From: Oscillospiraceae bacterium
GTDB taxonomy: Bacteria > Bacillota > Clostridia > Oscillospirales > Acutalibacteraceae
DNA: 64,000 nt
Direction of reading: 5' to 3'
NCBI GenBank assembly: GCA_015065785.1
Contig: SVPR01000009.1
Location: 28,531-92,530 of the forward strand
Both the position numbers and the translations under genes were made by a program. The stretch's first letter is position 1. Each line of letters opens with the position of its first letter. Under the pieces are notes generated by a model. The model worked only from the letters and a program-made list of their open reading frames with translations. It searched no databases and had not been told where the DNA came from. Shown piece after piece: positions 28,025 through 36,551 of the stretch.

Positions 28025-28841
28025 TAAAAAAGTAAGACTTGATTTATATTTAGTAGAAAACGGCTTTACTGAAAGTCGCGAAAAAGCAAAAGCGCTTATT
28101 ATGTCAGGCATTGTTTATGTCAATGACCAGAAAGAGTTAAAGGCTGGTCGCGATATCAAAAAAGATGATATTGTTGAGGTCAGAGGGGCTACCTTAAAAT
28201 ATGTCAGTCGTGGTGGCTTAAAGCTTGAAAAGGCTATGCAGGAATTCCCGATAGATTTAACAGACTGCATTTGTATGGATATTGGAGCTTCAACAGGTGG
28301 CTTTACTGACTGTATGCTTATGAACGGTGCTAAAAAAGTCTATTCTATTGATGTTGGCTATGGTCAGTTAGCGTGGAAATTAAGAAGTGACGAGCGTGTT
28401 GTTAATTTAGAAAGAACAAATTTCCGTTATGTAACCCGTGAACAAATTCCCGAGGAAATAGATTTTGCTTCTGTAGATGTTTCGTTTATTTCTCTTAAAA
28501 TTATTTTACCTGTAATGTATGAGCTTTTGAAAGCAGATGGTGAAGCGGTTTGCCTTATTAAACCGCAGTTTGAAGCAGGCAGAGAAAAGGTTGGCAAAAA
28601 AGGCGTTGTAAGAGATGTGAATGTTCATACTGAAGTAATTGAAAACATTGTAGGCTTTGCCGCAAGTCAGAAATTTAAGGTTATGGGACTTTCTTATTCA
28701 CCTGTAAAAGGACCTGAGGGTAATATAGAATATTTAGTTTATTTAAAGAAAACAAATGAAGTAACGAATTGCGAAGAATTTATATGCTTTGCAAAAGAAC
28801 TTGCAAAAATATCTCACGAAGCACTTGATAAAAAGGAGTGA
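28017..28841 (+). CDS. tlyA: TlyA-family rRNA 2'-O-methyltransferase / hemolysin-like protein
   Basis: A 274-residue protein with an N-terminal S4 RNA-binding domain (RLDLYLVENGFTESREKAK, residues 7-25) and an FtsJ-type methyltransferase domain whose SAM site is MDIGASTGGFTDCMLMNGA (about residues 89-107). In other bacteria TlyA methylates ribose positions in 16S and 23S rRNA. The Clostridia gene order dxs-tlyA-nadK is conserved. It overlaps the dxs end by eight bases. Confidence 0.92.
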   Translation: MSDKKVRLDLYLVENGFTESREKAKALIMSGIVYVNDQKELKAGRDIKKDDIVEVRGATLKYVSRGGLKLEKAMQEFPIDLTDCICMDIGASTGGFTDCMLMNGAKKVYSIDVGYGQLAWKLRSDERVVNLERTNFRYVTREQIPEEIDFASVDVSFISLKIILPVMYELLKADGEAVCLIKPQFEAGREKVGKKGVVRDVNVHTEVIENIVGFAASQKFKVMGLSYSPVKGPEGNIEYLVYLKKTNEVTNCEEFICFAKELAKISHEALDKKE

Positions 28842-28845
28842 TTAA

Positions 28846-29694
28846 GTGAAAATAGCATTAATTCCTAATATGACAAGGCAAAATACGCCTGATGTAACAA
28901 AAGAGCTGTTAAAAGAATTAGAAAAGTTAAATGTTACTGTGCTTTTGGATAATGAATTCAGTTCAGTTTTCGGTAATTCAGATAACATAAATTATTGTAA
29001 TGTTGAAAAATCATTAACCGAAAGTGATATTGTTGTTACTGTTGGTGGCGACGGAACATTCATAAAATCAGCAAAGCTTTCAGCAGAAAAAAACAAGCCA
29101 CTTTTATGTGTGAATGCAGGTAAGCTTGCTTATTTAGCGGGTCTTGAAAGTACCGAGCTTTCACATTTATCAGCTATTGTAAAAGGTGAATATAAAACCG
29201 AAAAGCGAATGATGCTTAATGCTACAATTATTGACAAAAATGGCAAAATATTATATCATTCAAATTGTCTTAACGATGCCGTGGTTTCAAGAAGCGGTAA
29301 TATAAGAATTATGAAATTGTCAATTAACTGTAACAACGCACCGTTGATGGATTATTCGGCAGATGGCGTTATTGTTTCAACACCAACGGGCTCAACAGCT
29401 TATTCACTTTCAGCAGGTGGTCCTGTTATTGAGCCACAAATCGACAGTATGTTAATAACACCTGTTTGTTGTCACAGCTTTTTCTCTCGTTCAGTAGTGT
29501 TAAGACCGGATTCAGTTTTAGAAATCGCTCACGACAATTCTGGTGAAGCAGTGCTTTCTTGCGATGGTGAAGAGGCAGTTGTAATACCTGATGGGGCAAT
29601 AGTAAAAATTGAAACCTCAGCTATAAAAGCGGAATTTATAAAAGTAAAGAATGATACTTTTATTGATATATTAAACAGAAAAATGTCAAAATAA
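28846..29694 (+). CDS. nadK: NAD kinase
   Basis: A 282-residue ATP- or polyphosphate-dependent kinase that makes NADP from NAD. Signature motifs are VVTVGGDGTFIKSA (about residues 63-76), NDAVVSRSGNIRI and the glycine/serine stretch STPTGSTAYSLSAGGP. It starts with GTG, preceded by AAAAGGAGTG overlapping the end of tlyA. The position between tlyA and argR matches the typical operon. Confidence 0.95.
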   Translation: MKIALIPNMTRQNTPDVTKELLKELEKLNVTVLLDNEFSSVFGNSDNINYCNVEKSLTESDIVVTVGGDGTFIKSAKLSAEKNKPLLCVNAGKLAYLAGLESTELSHLSAIVKGEYKTEKRMMLNATIIDKNGKILYHSNCLNDAVVSRSGNIRIMKLSINCNNAPLMDYSADGVIVSTPTGSTAYSLSAGGPVIEPQIDSMLITPVCCHSFFSRSVVLRPDSVLEIAHDNSGEAVLSCDGEEAVVIPDGAIVKIETSAIKAEFIKVKNDTFIDILNRKMSK

Positions 29695-29719
29695 TTTATT
29701 TTGAAAGGATGTATAACCT

Positions 29720-30172
29720 TTGAAAAAGACAAGACATAAGTTAATTCTCGATTTAATTGAACAACAAGATGTTGCAACACAGGACGAGTTACTTGAATTA
29801 TTGCTCGAAAGAGGCTACAAGGTAACACAGGCAACAGTTTCAAGAGATGTTAAGGAGCTAAGACTTTTAAAAACATTAGGTCCTAACGGTGTTTATCGCT
29901 ATTCTGTTGAAACAAATAACACAACTAATTACACTGATATGTTCAACGCACTTTTCTCAGGCTCGTTGCTTAAGGTTGACTATGCAGGTAATATCTGTGT
30001 TATAAAATGCATTCCCGGTCTTGCTCAGGCGGCTTGTGCGGCTATTGACTCAATGAATGTTACAGAGGTTGTTGGTACAATAGCAGGTGATGATACTATC
30101 TTTATGCTTTGCAGAACAACTGACGAAGCACAAGGTGTTGCAGAAGCACTCAAGAGAATGATTAAAAACTAA
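29720..30172 (+). CDS. argR: Arginine repressor ArgR
   Basis: A 150-residue regulator with an N-terminal winged helix (KLILDLIEQQDVATQDELLE and VTQATVSRDVKELRL) and a C-terminal oligomerisation/arginine-binding domain ending in GDDTIFMLCRTTDEAQG. As a hexamer with arginine it represses biosynthesis operons through ARG boxes. It starts with TTG after AAAGGATG. The location between nadK and recN is the usual one in Bacillota. No arginine biosynthesis gene is in the window. Confidence 0.95.
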   Translation: MKKTRHKLILDLIEQQDVATQDELLELLLERGYKVTQATVSRDVKELRLLKTLGPNGVYRYSVETNNTTNYTDMFNALFSGSLLKVDYAGNICVIKCIPGLAQAACAAIDSMNVTEVVGTIAGDDTIFMLCRTTDEAQGVAEALKRMIKN

Positions 30173-30187
30173 GGTAGGTTTTATACT

Positions 30188-31849
30188 ATGCTTTCTGTTT
30201 TAAAAATCAGAAACATTGCTATAATAGAAAACGCAGAAATCGAGTTTTCAAAGGGTTTTAATGTGCTTACAGGTGAAACAGGTGCAGGTAAATCTATAAT
30301 ACTCGATTCAATTAACGCTGTGCTTGGTTTCCGTACCTCCCGTGAGCTTATAAGAACGGGTGAAACGGAGGCAGAGGTAACGGCGCTGTTTTCTTTTGTA
30401 GGTGAAAAGACAAAAGCTAAATTATCAGAATTAGGTTTACCTGTAAGTGATGATGATTCTCTTTTAATTACAAGAACAATAAATGCAGACAGAAATGTTT
30501 GCAGAGTAAATAATGCCTTGTCATCAGTTTCAACATTAAGAGAAATTGGTAATACGCTCATTAGCATCCACGGTCAACAGGATAATCGTGAGCTTTTAGA
30601 TAACGAAACTCACATTGGCTATTTAGACGCAGTAGCAAGTAATAGTGAGCTTTTTGAAGAATATAAAGAAACTTATTCTTCACTTTGTGAAATCACCTCT
30701 AAAATAAAATCACTTATGACAGACGAAGCTGAAAAGGCTCGTCAGATTGATATTTTATCATTCCAGATTGATGAGCTTAAAAAAGCTGAAATCACACCGG
30801 GTGAGTGGGAAGAGCTTAAAGTGAAACGCACCGAAATACAAAATTTTGAAAAAATCAGCGAAGGCTTCAGAAACGCAAATGATGCTCTTTCTGGTGGCGA
30901 TGGCTTTTCCGGTGCAGTAGAGCTTGTTTTGGGTGCAGGGAAAGCATTGTCAGCCGTTTCAGGCTTCTCAAAAGATGCCGGAAAGCTTTCAGAGAAATTA
31001 AATGATATTTACTATGAATTAAATGATATTGCTGATACATTGCGTTTTAGCGACGGTGAAAGTGAATATTCAAGAAACGACCTTGAAATGATTGAAGAAA
31101 GACTTGATTTGCTTTATAGATTAAGTAAAAAATATGGTGCAGATGAAGAAGAAATGCTTCAGTTTTTAAGTAAAGCAGAAGAAAAATTAAACTCTTTGAC
31201 TTCTTCAGAAGAAACTTTAGATGCATTAAAAGAGGAACGAAAAGTTATTCTCAAAAAGGCTACAGAAATAGCAGAAAAGCTTTCACTTTGCCGTAAAGAA
31301 ACTGCAAAAGCTTTTGAAAAGAATGTAATGGAGGAATTACGCTTTTTAGATATGCCAAGCGTTCAGTTTAATGTTGAATTTACAGAGGTTGACCTTTGCG
31401 AAAACGGAAAAGATTCAGTTGAATTTTTAATCAGTGCCAATGTTGGTGAGCCACCAAAGCCAATAGCAAAAATTGCAAGTGGCGGTGAATTATCAAGAAT
31501 TATGTTAGCACTCAAAAATGTTCTTTCAGATAAAGATGAAATTTCTACTATGATTTTCGACGAGGTTGACACAGGTGTCAGTGGTAGAGCCGCAACAAAA
31601 GTTGCACAAAAGTTAAAGCAAGTGTCAGACGGAAAACAGGTTATTTGTGTTACTCATTTAGCACAGCTTGCTGTTTTAGCAGATAACCATTATCTTATAG
31701 AAAAATCTGCTAAAAATGGCAAAACCTACACAAATGTTACACCGCTTGATTTTGACGGAAGAAAGTACGAAATTGCCCGTATTACTGGCGGTGGCGAAAT
31801 TACAGAAACACAGCTTAAAAATGCAGAAGAAATGCTCACTTTAAAATAA
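30188..31849 (+). CDS. recN: DNA repair protein RecN
   Basis: A 553-residue SMC-like ATPase for double-strand break repair. The Walker A motif is LTGETGAGKSIILDS (residues about 28-42), a Gln-rich SIHGQQDNRELLD follows at 120, long coiled-coil segments occupy about 150-360, and the ABC signature SGGELSRIMLA and Walker B MIFDEVDTGVSG are near residues 430-465. The length is typical. It is 15 bases from argR and probably the last core gene of the nusB operon. Confidence 0.96.
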   Translation: MLSVLKIRNIAIIENAEIEFSKGFNVLTGETGAGKSIILDSINAVLGFRTSRELIRTGETEAEVTALFSFVGEKTKAKLSELGLPVSDDDSLLITRTINADRNVCRVNNALSSVSTLREIGNTLISIHGQQDNRELLDNETHIGYLDAVASNSELFEEYKETYSSLCEITSKIKSLMTDEAEKARQIDILSFQIDELKKAEITPGEWEELKVKRTEIQNFEKISEGFRNANDALSGGDGFSGAVELVLGAGKALSAVSGFSKDAGKLSEKLNDIYYELNDIADTLRFSDGESEYSRNDLEMIEERLDLLYRLSKKYGADEEEMLQFLSKAEEKLNSLTSSEETLDALKEERKVILKKATEIAEKLSLCRKETAKAFEKNVMEELRFLDMPSVQFNVEFTEVDLCENGKDSVEFLISANVGEPPKPIAKIASGGELSRIMLALKNVLSDKDEISTMIFDEVDTGVSGRAATKVAQKLKQVSDGKQVICVTHLAQLAVLADNHYLIEKSAKNGKTYTNVTPLDFDGRKYEIARITGGGEITETQLKNAEEMLTLK

Positions 31850-31871
31850 AGTTTTGTAAGGATTGATTGTT

Positions 31872-32663
31872 ATGAAATTAGGTGCTTGTTTAGGATATGG
31901 CGATTTCAGTAAATTTGAATATGCCAAAAAATGCGGTTTAGACTATGGCGAAACCGATTTTACAGATATCACTCTTGCAAGTGATGAAGATTTTAATAGT
32001 TTTTGCGAAAATATAAAAAAACTCGGACTTCCTGTTCTGTCTGCTAACCATTTTTTACCAGGTGACTTAAAAGTTGTTGGTGAAAATGTGGATTATAAAG
32101 CTTTAACTGAATTTTTAGAGAAAGGCTTAAAAAGAGCAAGTAAATTAGGAATACAGAGTGTAGTTTTCGGCAGTGGCAGAGCAAGAAGCTTTGGAGATGA
32201 TTACACAGTAGAAAAAGCAAATGAAGATATGGTGAAATTTTTAAAGGAAATAGTTTCGCCACTCGCTTCAGAATATGATGTTAATGTTGTTATAGAGCCA
32301 TTAAGCTTTCCTGAAACCTCAATGATTCATACTGTAAAAGATGGCGTTGACTTTGCAGAAAAAGCAGATTTTAACCATATTTACGGACTTGCAGATTTAT
32401 TCCATGTTTGCAATAATAAAGATGATGTTGACGGAATAGGCGACTTCATAGGAAAAATAAAACACGCTCATATTGCAGAGCCTCAGACACGCGTTTTCCC
32501 TAACAAAAATGCAGATATTGGTGTAGATGATATTTATAAAAGATTTTTCTCGGCATTAAAAAAAGCAGGTTGCGAAACCTGCACAATTGAAGCAAGAACA
32601 GACGATTTCTTTGCCGACTTGCCAGAAGCGATTGAAGTGCTCAAAGAAATGCAGAATGCATAA
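31872..32663 (+). CDS. Sugar phosphate isomerase/epimerase-like TIM barrel protein
   Basis: A 263-residue protein of the AP endonuclease family 2 / xylose isomerase-like TIM barrel superfamily, shown by LGACLGYGDFSKFEYAKKCG at the start, SVVFGSGRARSFGDDY, the metal ligand-like VVIEPLSFPETSMIHT and a late HIAEPQTRVFPN. Substrates in this superfamily are sugars, ketoses or inositol derivatives; none can be assigned. The ATG at 31872 is preferred to the TTG at 31863. The last residues (Q-N-A-stop) are encoded by palindromic repeat copy C. It may be the tail of the recN transcript (22-base gap). Confidence 0.8.
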   Translation: MKLGACLGYGDFSKFEYAKKCGLDYGETDFTDITLASDEDFNSFCENIKKLGLPVLSANHFLPGDLKVVGENVDYKALTEFLEKGLKRASKLGIQSVVFGSGRARSFGDDYTVEKANEDMVKFLKEIVSPLASEYDVNVVIEPLSFPETSMIHTVKDGVDFAEKADFNHIYGLADLFHVCNNKDDVDGIGDFIGKIKHAHIAEPQTRVFPNKNADIGVDDIYKRFFSALKKAGCETCTIEARTDDFFADLPEAIEVLKEMQNA

Positions 32664-32841
32664 TGCAGAGTGCAGAATTTCGGAAGTCCTGCTGACTTGA
32701 TTATGATTAATTATCAATAAAAACAACAAGTTCTATCATTTTTAGTTTACAAAAAACTTTAAATGATAGAACTTATCTTTTGTTATTTAATTATAATCGC
32801 AGACCCTCAATTCTGCATTCTGCACTCAGCATTCAGCACTC
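32649..32841. repeat. Palindromic repeat element, copy C
   Basis: The copy sits between convergent genes and overlaps the 3' ends of both. Outer arms are GCAGAATGCATAATGCAGAGTGCAG-like units on the left and their complement (CAATTCTGCATTCTGCACTCAGCATTC) on the right. The GAAAATTG middle arms seen in A and B are absent. The core arms are AAGTTCTATCATTT at 32728-32741 and the reverse complement at 32761-32774, with the same TTAGTTTACAAAAAACTTT between them as in copy B. Confidence 0.87.
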
Positions 32842-33722
32842 GATTTAACCCCAGTTAAATCGAAAGGTGGCGTATATTCTTCCTTTGCCGAAGAAAGCTC
32901 CTGCATAAATCCGTCTTCAATGCCTGAGTCATATAAATAATCAGCAATTTCGTCATATTCTTCCTCGGTCAATCTTCTGTAAAGCTCGTCTTTAACACAT
33001 TCACCGTTAGGTGTGAATTGGCTCATAAGACTAAAAAGAATATCACCATCATTAAAATTTTCGCTTACCCAATCAATAACTCTTTTAGAGTTTTCAAGTT
33101 GACCGGGGAGAACAAGATGGCGGATTATAACACCGCTTTGCATAATTCCGTCGTCATTAATTTTATATCTTCCGACTTGCCTGAACATTTCTTTTATTGC
33201 ATTTGTAGCAGTTTCAAAATAATTTTTTGCACCGGAATAGTTAAAGCCCAAGCTGTCGTCTGCATATTTTAAATCAGGGATATAAATATTGACTTTTCCC
33301 TCTAATTTTTTCAAGCTTTCAACATTTTCGTATCCGCCACAGTTATAAACAACGGGTACCCCCAAAGGCTCGTCGAGCGATTTTAAAACAGCATCTAAAA
33401 AGTGGGTGGGGGTTACAAGATTTATGTTGTTTACACCTTGATTTATCAGCTCTTTATAAATCTCTTTGAGTCTTTCTACAGAAACCGTTTCACCAAACAA
33501 ACCTTTACTTATAGACTTATTCTGACAAAATTCGCATTTTAAGTTACAACCACTAAAAAATACAGTACCGCTACCATTACCACCACTTATAGGTGGCTCT
33601 TCCCACAAATGAACAGAAGCCCTTGCAATTTTTGGTTCTAAACCAACCTTGCAAAAGCCTTTTTCTGTAGTTCTGTCGATGTTGCAATTCCTTGGGCAGT
33701 CGTTACAAATATACATACTCAT
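32826..33722 (-). CDS. Radical SAM protein, PflX-like (pyruvate formate-lyase activase homologue)
   Basis: A 298-residue protein with an N-terminal Cys cluster (CNDCPRNCNIDR, CKVG) followed by the radical SAM motif CNLKCEFCQN near residues 60-70 (C-x3-C-x2-C), matching COG1313. It would bind a 4Fe-4S cluster and SAM; the target protein or substrate is not known and no glycyl radical enzyme is in the window. The ATG at 33722 overlaps the TGA of the upstream SH3-domain gene. The natural end appears to be PPFDLTGV, with six extra residues and the stop contributed by repeat copy C. Confidence 0.85.
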   Translation of the reverse strand: MSMYICNDCPRNCNIDRTTEKGFCKVGLEPKIARASVHLWEEPPISGGNGSGTVFFSGCNLKCEFCQNKSISKGLFGETVSVERLKEIYKELINQGVNNINLVTPTHFLDAVLKSLDEPLGVPVVYNCGGYENVESLKKLEGKVNIYIPDLKYADDSLGFNYSGAKNYFETATNAIKEMFRQVGRYKINDDGIMQSGVIIRHLVLPGQLENSKRVIDWVSENFNDGDILFSLMSQFTPNGECVKDELYRRLTEEEYDEIADYLYDSGIEDGFMQELSSAKEEYTPPFDLTGVKSSAEC

Positions 33723-34147
33723 TTTACTTTTTCGAGATATTTCATAGAAAGCCAACCGCCGTTCTGGTTGTAAACTACATAACCCCAGTCATTCCAGACG
33801 GCAATAACTCTGACCTCTTCACCTTTAGGGATATCAATAATTCTCGCAGAAGATGTATTAGGCTCAAGTCTTAAACCGAGTGGGTCGTCTTTTGTAGCAA
33901 TCTTGTAATTACCAATGCTGTAATTAGAGGTTTTATTACCACTCTCGTTTTTTTCGTTTTTATTTTCAAGCTCTGCAAGAGAAGAAAGCTCTGCCATTCT
34001 TGAAACTCTGATTGATTCAGAAATTTCAGCCTCTTTATTCTTTTTACCGGTAGAAATCGCGATTGAAGATATAATAATTGCAGCAATAAGAATAATAACT
34101 GAAATTAACGAAAGTAATAAATTTTTGTTTTCAAAAAGCTTGTTCAT
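33719..34147 (-). CDS. Membrane-anchored bacterial SH3-domain protein
   Basis: A 142-residue protein. One membrane helix lies at residues about 9-31 (LLLSLISVIILIAAIIISSIAIS), a charged linker of about 45 residues follows, and the C-terminal 60 residues match a bacterial SH3 domain (GLRLEPNTSSARIIDIPKGE, then GWLSMKYLEKV). Such domains usually bind cell wall material outside the membrane. The ATG at 34147 has GAGGTG eight bases upstream and is preferred to 34159. The stop overlaps the PflX-like gene start, so they are coupled, though a functional link is not obvious. Confidence 0.78.
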   Translation of the reverse strand: MNKLFENKNLLLSLISVIILIAAIIISSIAISTGKKNKEAEISESIRVSRMAELSSLAELENKNEKNESGNKTSNYSIGNYKIATKDDPLGLRLEPNTSSARIIDIPKGEEVRVIAVWNDWGYVVYNQNGGWLSMKYLEKVK

Positions 34148-34176
34148 AATGCACCTCATAAGTTAATTTAAGTGAA

Positions 34177-34205
34177 TTATAGCAATATTGTAAACAAAAA
34201 TCAAC
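34177..34205 (-). promoter_or_regulatory. Promoter for the SH3/PflX-like genes
   Basis: On the minus strand TTGATT and TATAAT are separated by 17 bases, about 30 bases before the ATG. Confidence 0.7.
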
Positions 34206-34264
34206 TTTATTGTAAATACTTGTATTTTAAGGCGGTTTTAAATGGTAAAAATTGTAATAAAAAC

Positions 34265-34294
34265 TTGCATTATATATGTAATATATGATATAAT
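34265..34294 (+). promoter_or_regulatory. Promoter of the ruvCAB-glmM block
   Basis: TTGCAT and TATAAT are separated by 18 bases. The leader to the ruvC GTG at 34359 is about 58 bases. Confidence 0.6.
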
Positions 34295-34358
34295 AAAACG
34301 ATTATAAAATCGAGTAGTGTTGCTCTTTGAAATCTTTTGTTTTCGGGTGGTGAATCTG

Positions 34359-34856
34359 GTGGTAATTTTCGGCATAGACCCGGGCTACGCAATAGTCGGT
34401 TGTGGCGTTGTCCGCTATGAAAAAAATGATTTCAGACTTTTAGGCTATGGTGCTGTTACTACTGATAAAGATATGCCATTTAATGAACGGTTAAAAAAGA
34501 TTTATGACGATTTAACCGAGCTTTTAGAAAAGTTCAAGCCCGATGCCGTAAGCATTGAAAGACTTTACTTTAACACTAACCAAAAAACTGCCATTGATGT
34601 TGCACAAGCAAGAGGCGTAATCGTTTTAGCGGTAGAAAATCAAGGAATACCAATTTTTGAATATACACCGCTTCAGGTTAAGCAAAGTATTGTAGGCTAC
34701 GGCAGAGCTGAAAAAACTCAGGTTCAGGAAATGACAAAAATGTTCTTGCATTTAGATAAAATTCCAAAGCCCGACGATGCCGCTGACGCATTGGCTCTTG
34801 CAATTTGTCACGGCCATTCAAGTGGCTCGTTATTACTTACAAATAGGGGAATATAA
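34359..34856 (+). CDS. ruvC: Holliday junction resolvase RuvC
   Basis: A 165-residue endonuclease that cuts Holliday junctions with RuvAB. The first catalytic Asp lies in VIFGIDPGYAIVGCGV (residues 2-17), Glu in SIERLYFNTNQKTA near residue 66, and the last acidic pair in PKPDDAADALALAICH near residue 140. The ORF track extends upstream, but the GTG at 34359 after GGGTGGTG gives the exact family start. The gene is followed after 2 bases by ruvA. Confidence 0.96.
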   Translation: MVIFGIDPGYAIVGCGVVRYEKNDFRLLGYGAVTTDKDMPFNERLKKIYDDLTELLEKFKPDAVSIERLYFNTNQKTAIDVAQARGVIVLAVENQGIPIFEYTPLQVKQSIVGYGRAEKTQVQEMTKMFLHLDKIPKPDDAADALALAICHGHSSGSLLLTNRGI

Positions 34857-34858
34857 AA

Positions 34859-35473
34859 ATGTTTTACAGCTTAACAGGAAAAATAATTTTTAAAGATGAG
34901 CAATCAGTAGCTATTTCGTGTGGTGGTGTGGGCTTTAAGTGCTTTACAACCCGCTCAACACTTGCCAGAATAAATGCTTCTGATAATTCAGAAGAAACAC
35001 TCTTTACTCACTTAAATGTCCGTGAAGATGCTTTAGATTTATTCGGCTTTTACACAAATGAAGAGTTAGATGCCTTTAAATTACTTTTAGGTGTTTCCGG
35101 TGTTGGTCCAAAAGCCGCTTTAGCGATTCTTTCAGAGCTTACGCCTGATTCATTTGCAGTTGCAGTAGCTTCGGGGGACACTAAAGCAATTACCGCTGCA
35201 AATGGTGTTGGTCCTAAGCTTGCACAGAGAATTGTTTTAGAGCTTAAGGATAAAATCGCAAATGTAAGCTTTATAAGTGAAGAAGGCAGTAGCCTTTCAA
35301 ATGCAGTTTCTCAGGTTTCTTCTAAGGGTAACGCTCAGGAAGCAATTGCTGCGTTGACCGCTTTGGGCTATTCACAAACGGAAGCTTCAGTTGCTATCAG
35401 TAAATTAGACCAATCACTTTCTGTTGAAGAGCTTATTAAAGGCGCTCTTAAAAATATGACTTTAAGATTTTAA
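34859..35473 (+). CDS. ruvA: Holliday junction branch migration protein RuvA
   Basis: A 204-residue protein with an N-terminal OB fold (MFYSLTGKIIFKDEQSVAIS), the two helix-hairpin-helix motifs that hold junction DNA (LLGVSGVGPKAALAIL and ITAANGVGPKLAQRIVLELKDK) and a C-terminal UBA-like domain (QEAIAALTALGYSQTEA) that contacts RuvB. Length and order ruvC-ruvA-ruvB are standard for Clostridia. Confidence 0.97.
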   Translation: MFYSLTGKIIFKDEQSVAISCGGVGFKCFTTRSTLARINASDNSEETLFTHLNVREDALDLFGFYTNEELDAFKLLLGVSGVGPKAALAILSELTPDSFAVAVASGDTKAITAANGVGPKLAQRIVLELKDKIANVSFISEEGSSLSNAVSQVSSKGNAQEAIAALTALGYSQTEASVAISKLDQSLSVEELIKGALKNMTLRF

Positions 35474-35498
35474 TAGAAATTAAATTTAAGGTGAAAAA

Positions 35499-36551
35499 AT
35501 GAACGATTTTTTTGTTGCAGACGAAGAAAGAATCATTACTCCCGAATTCACAGGGAATGATAATGATATAGAAACATCCTTAAGACCACACGCATTAGAC
35601 GAATATGTAGGTCAGGAAAAGGTAAAAGAAAATTTAAAAATTTATATTGAAGCCGCTAAAAAGAGAAAAGAGCCACTTGACCATGTTCTTCTTTACGGCC
35701 CACCGGGACTCGGTAAAACAACATTAGCAGGAATTATCGCTAACGAAATGGGCGTTCAGATAAGAGTAACATCTGGACCTGCAATTGAAAAGCCGGGCGA
35801 CTTAGCAGCTCTTTTAACAAGTCTTAATGATGGCGATGTTCTTTTCATTGACGAAATTCACCGCCTTTCAAGAAGCATTGAAGAAGTGCTTTATCCTGCA
35901 ATGGAGGATTTTGCTTTAGATATTATCATAGGCAAAGGTCCATCAGCCCGTTCAATAAGACTTGACTTAAAACGCTTTACACTTATTGGCGCTACAACCC
36001 GTGCAGGTCAGCTTTCAGCACCAATGAGAGATAGATTCGGAATTATATTAAAGCTTGAGCTTTACACTCCGGAGGAATTAGCAAAAATAGTAACACGAAG
36101 TGCAAATATTTTAGGTGTCGGAATTGATGATGACGGCTCACTAGAAGTAGCATCCCGTTCACGAGGAACACCAAGAATTGCGAACAGACTTTTAAAACGA
36201 GCAAGAGATTTTGCTGAGGTTATCGGTGACGGCATTATTTCAGTAGAAAATGCGCAAAATGCTTTAGCAAGTATGGAAATTGACGAATTAGGTCTTGATA
36301 TGACAGACCGCAATCTTTTAACCGCTATGATTGAAAATTATAACGGTGGTCCGGTAGGGCTTGAAACAATTTCTGCATTAATCGGCGAAGAATCGGTTAC
36401 AATAGAAGATGTGTATGAGCCGTACTTAATGCAGTTAGGTTTCTTAACCCGCACACCGCGAGGCAGAAAGGTTACACCTTTAGGATATAAACATTTAGGA
36501 TTTAATGTACCATTAGAGGACGGCGAACAAAACACATTTAAAAATTATTGA
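35499..36551 (+). CDS. ruvB: Holliday junction branch migration helicase RuvB
   Basis: A 350-residue AAA+ motor for branch migration. Walker A is [16 protein letters not shown] (residues about 66-81), Walker [11 protein letters not shown] near 114, sensor 1 [10 protein letters not shown] near 169, and the C-terminal winged helix ends with [20 protein letters not shown]. The gene is complete. Its last 176 bases are the left part of a 355-bp direct duplication and appear again downstream within a chimeric reading frame. Confidence 0.97.
   Translation: MNDFFVADEERIITPEFTGNDNDIETSLRPHALDEYVGQEKVKENLKIYIEAAKKRKEPLDHVLLYGPPGLGKTTLAGIIANEMGVQIRVTSGPAIEKPGDLAALLTSLNDGDVLFIDEIHRLSRSIEEVLYPAMEDFALDIIIGKGPSARSIRLDLKRFTLIGATTRAGQLSAPMRDRFGIILKLELYTPEELAKIVTRSANILGVGIDDDGSLEVASRSRGTPRIANRLLKRARDFAEVIGDGIISVENAQNALASMEIDELGLDMTDRNLLTAMIENYNGGPVGLETISALIGEESVTIEDVYEPYLMQLGFLTRTPRGRKVTPLGYKHLGFNVPLEDGEQNTFKNY

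Noticed and set aside
32044-32262. 72-aa minus-strand ORF inside the TIM-barrel gene
   Set aside because: No ribosome binding site or family resemblance; it is antisense to a clear gene.
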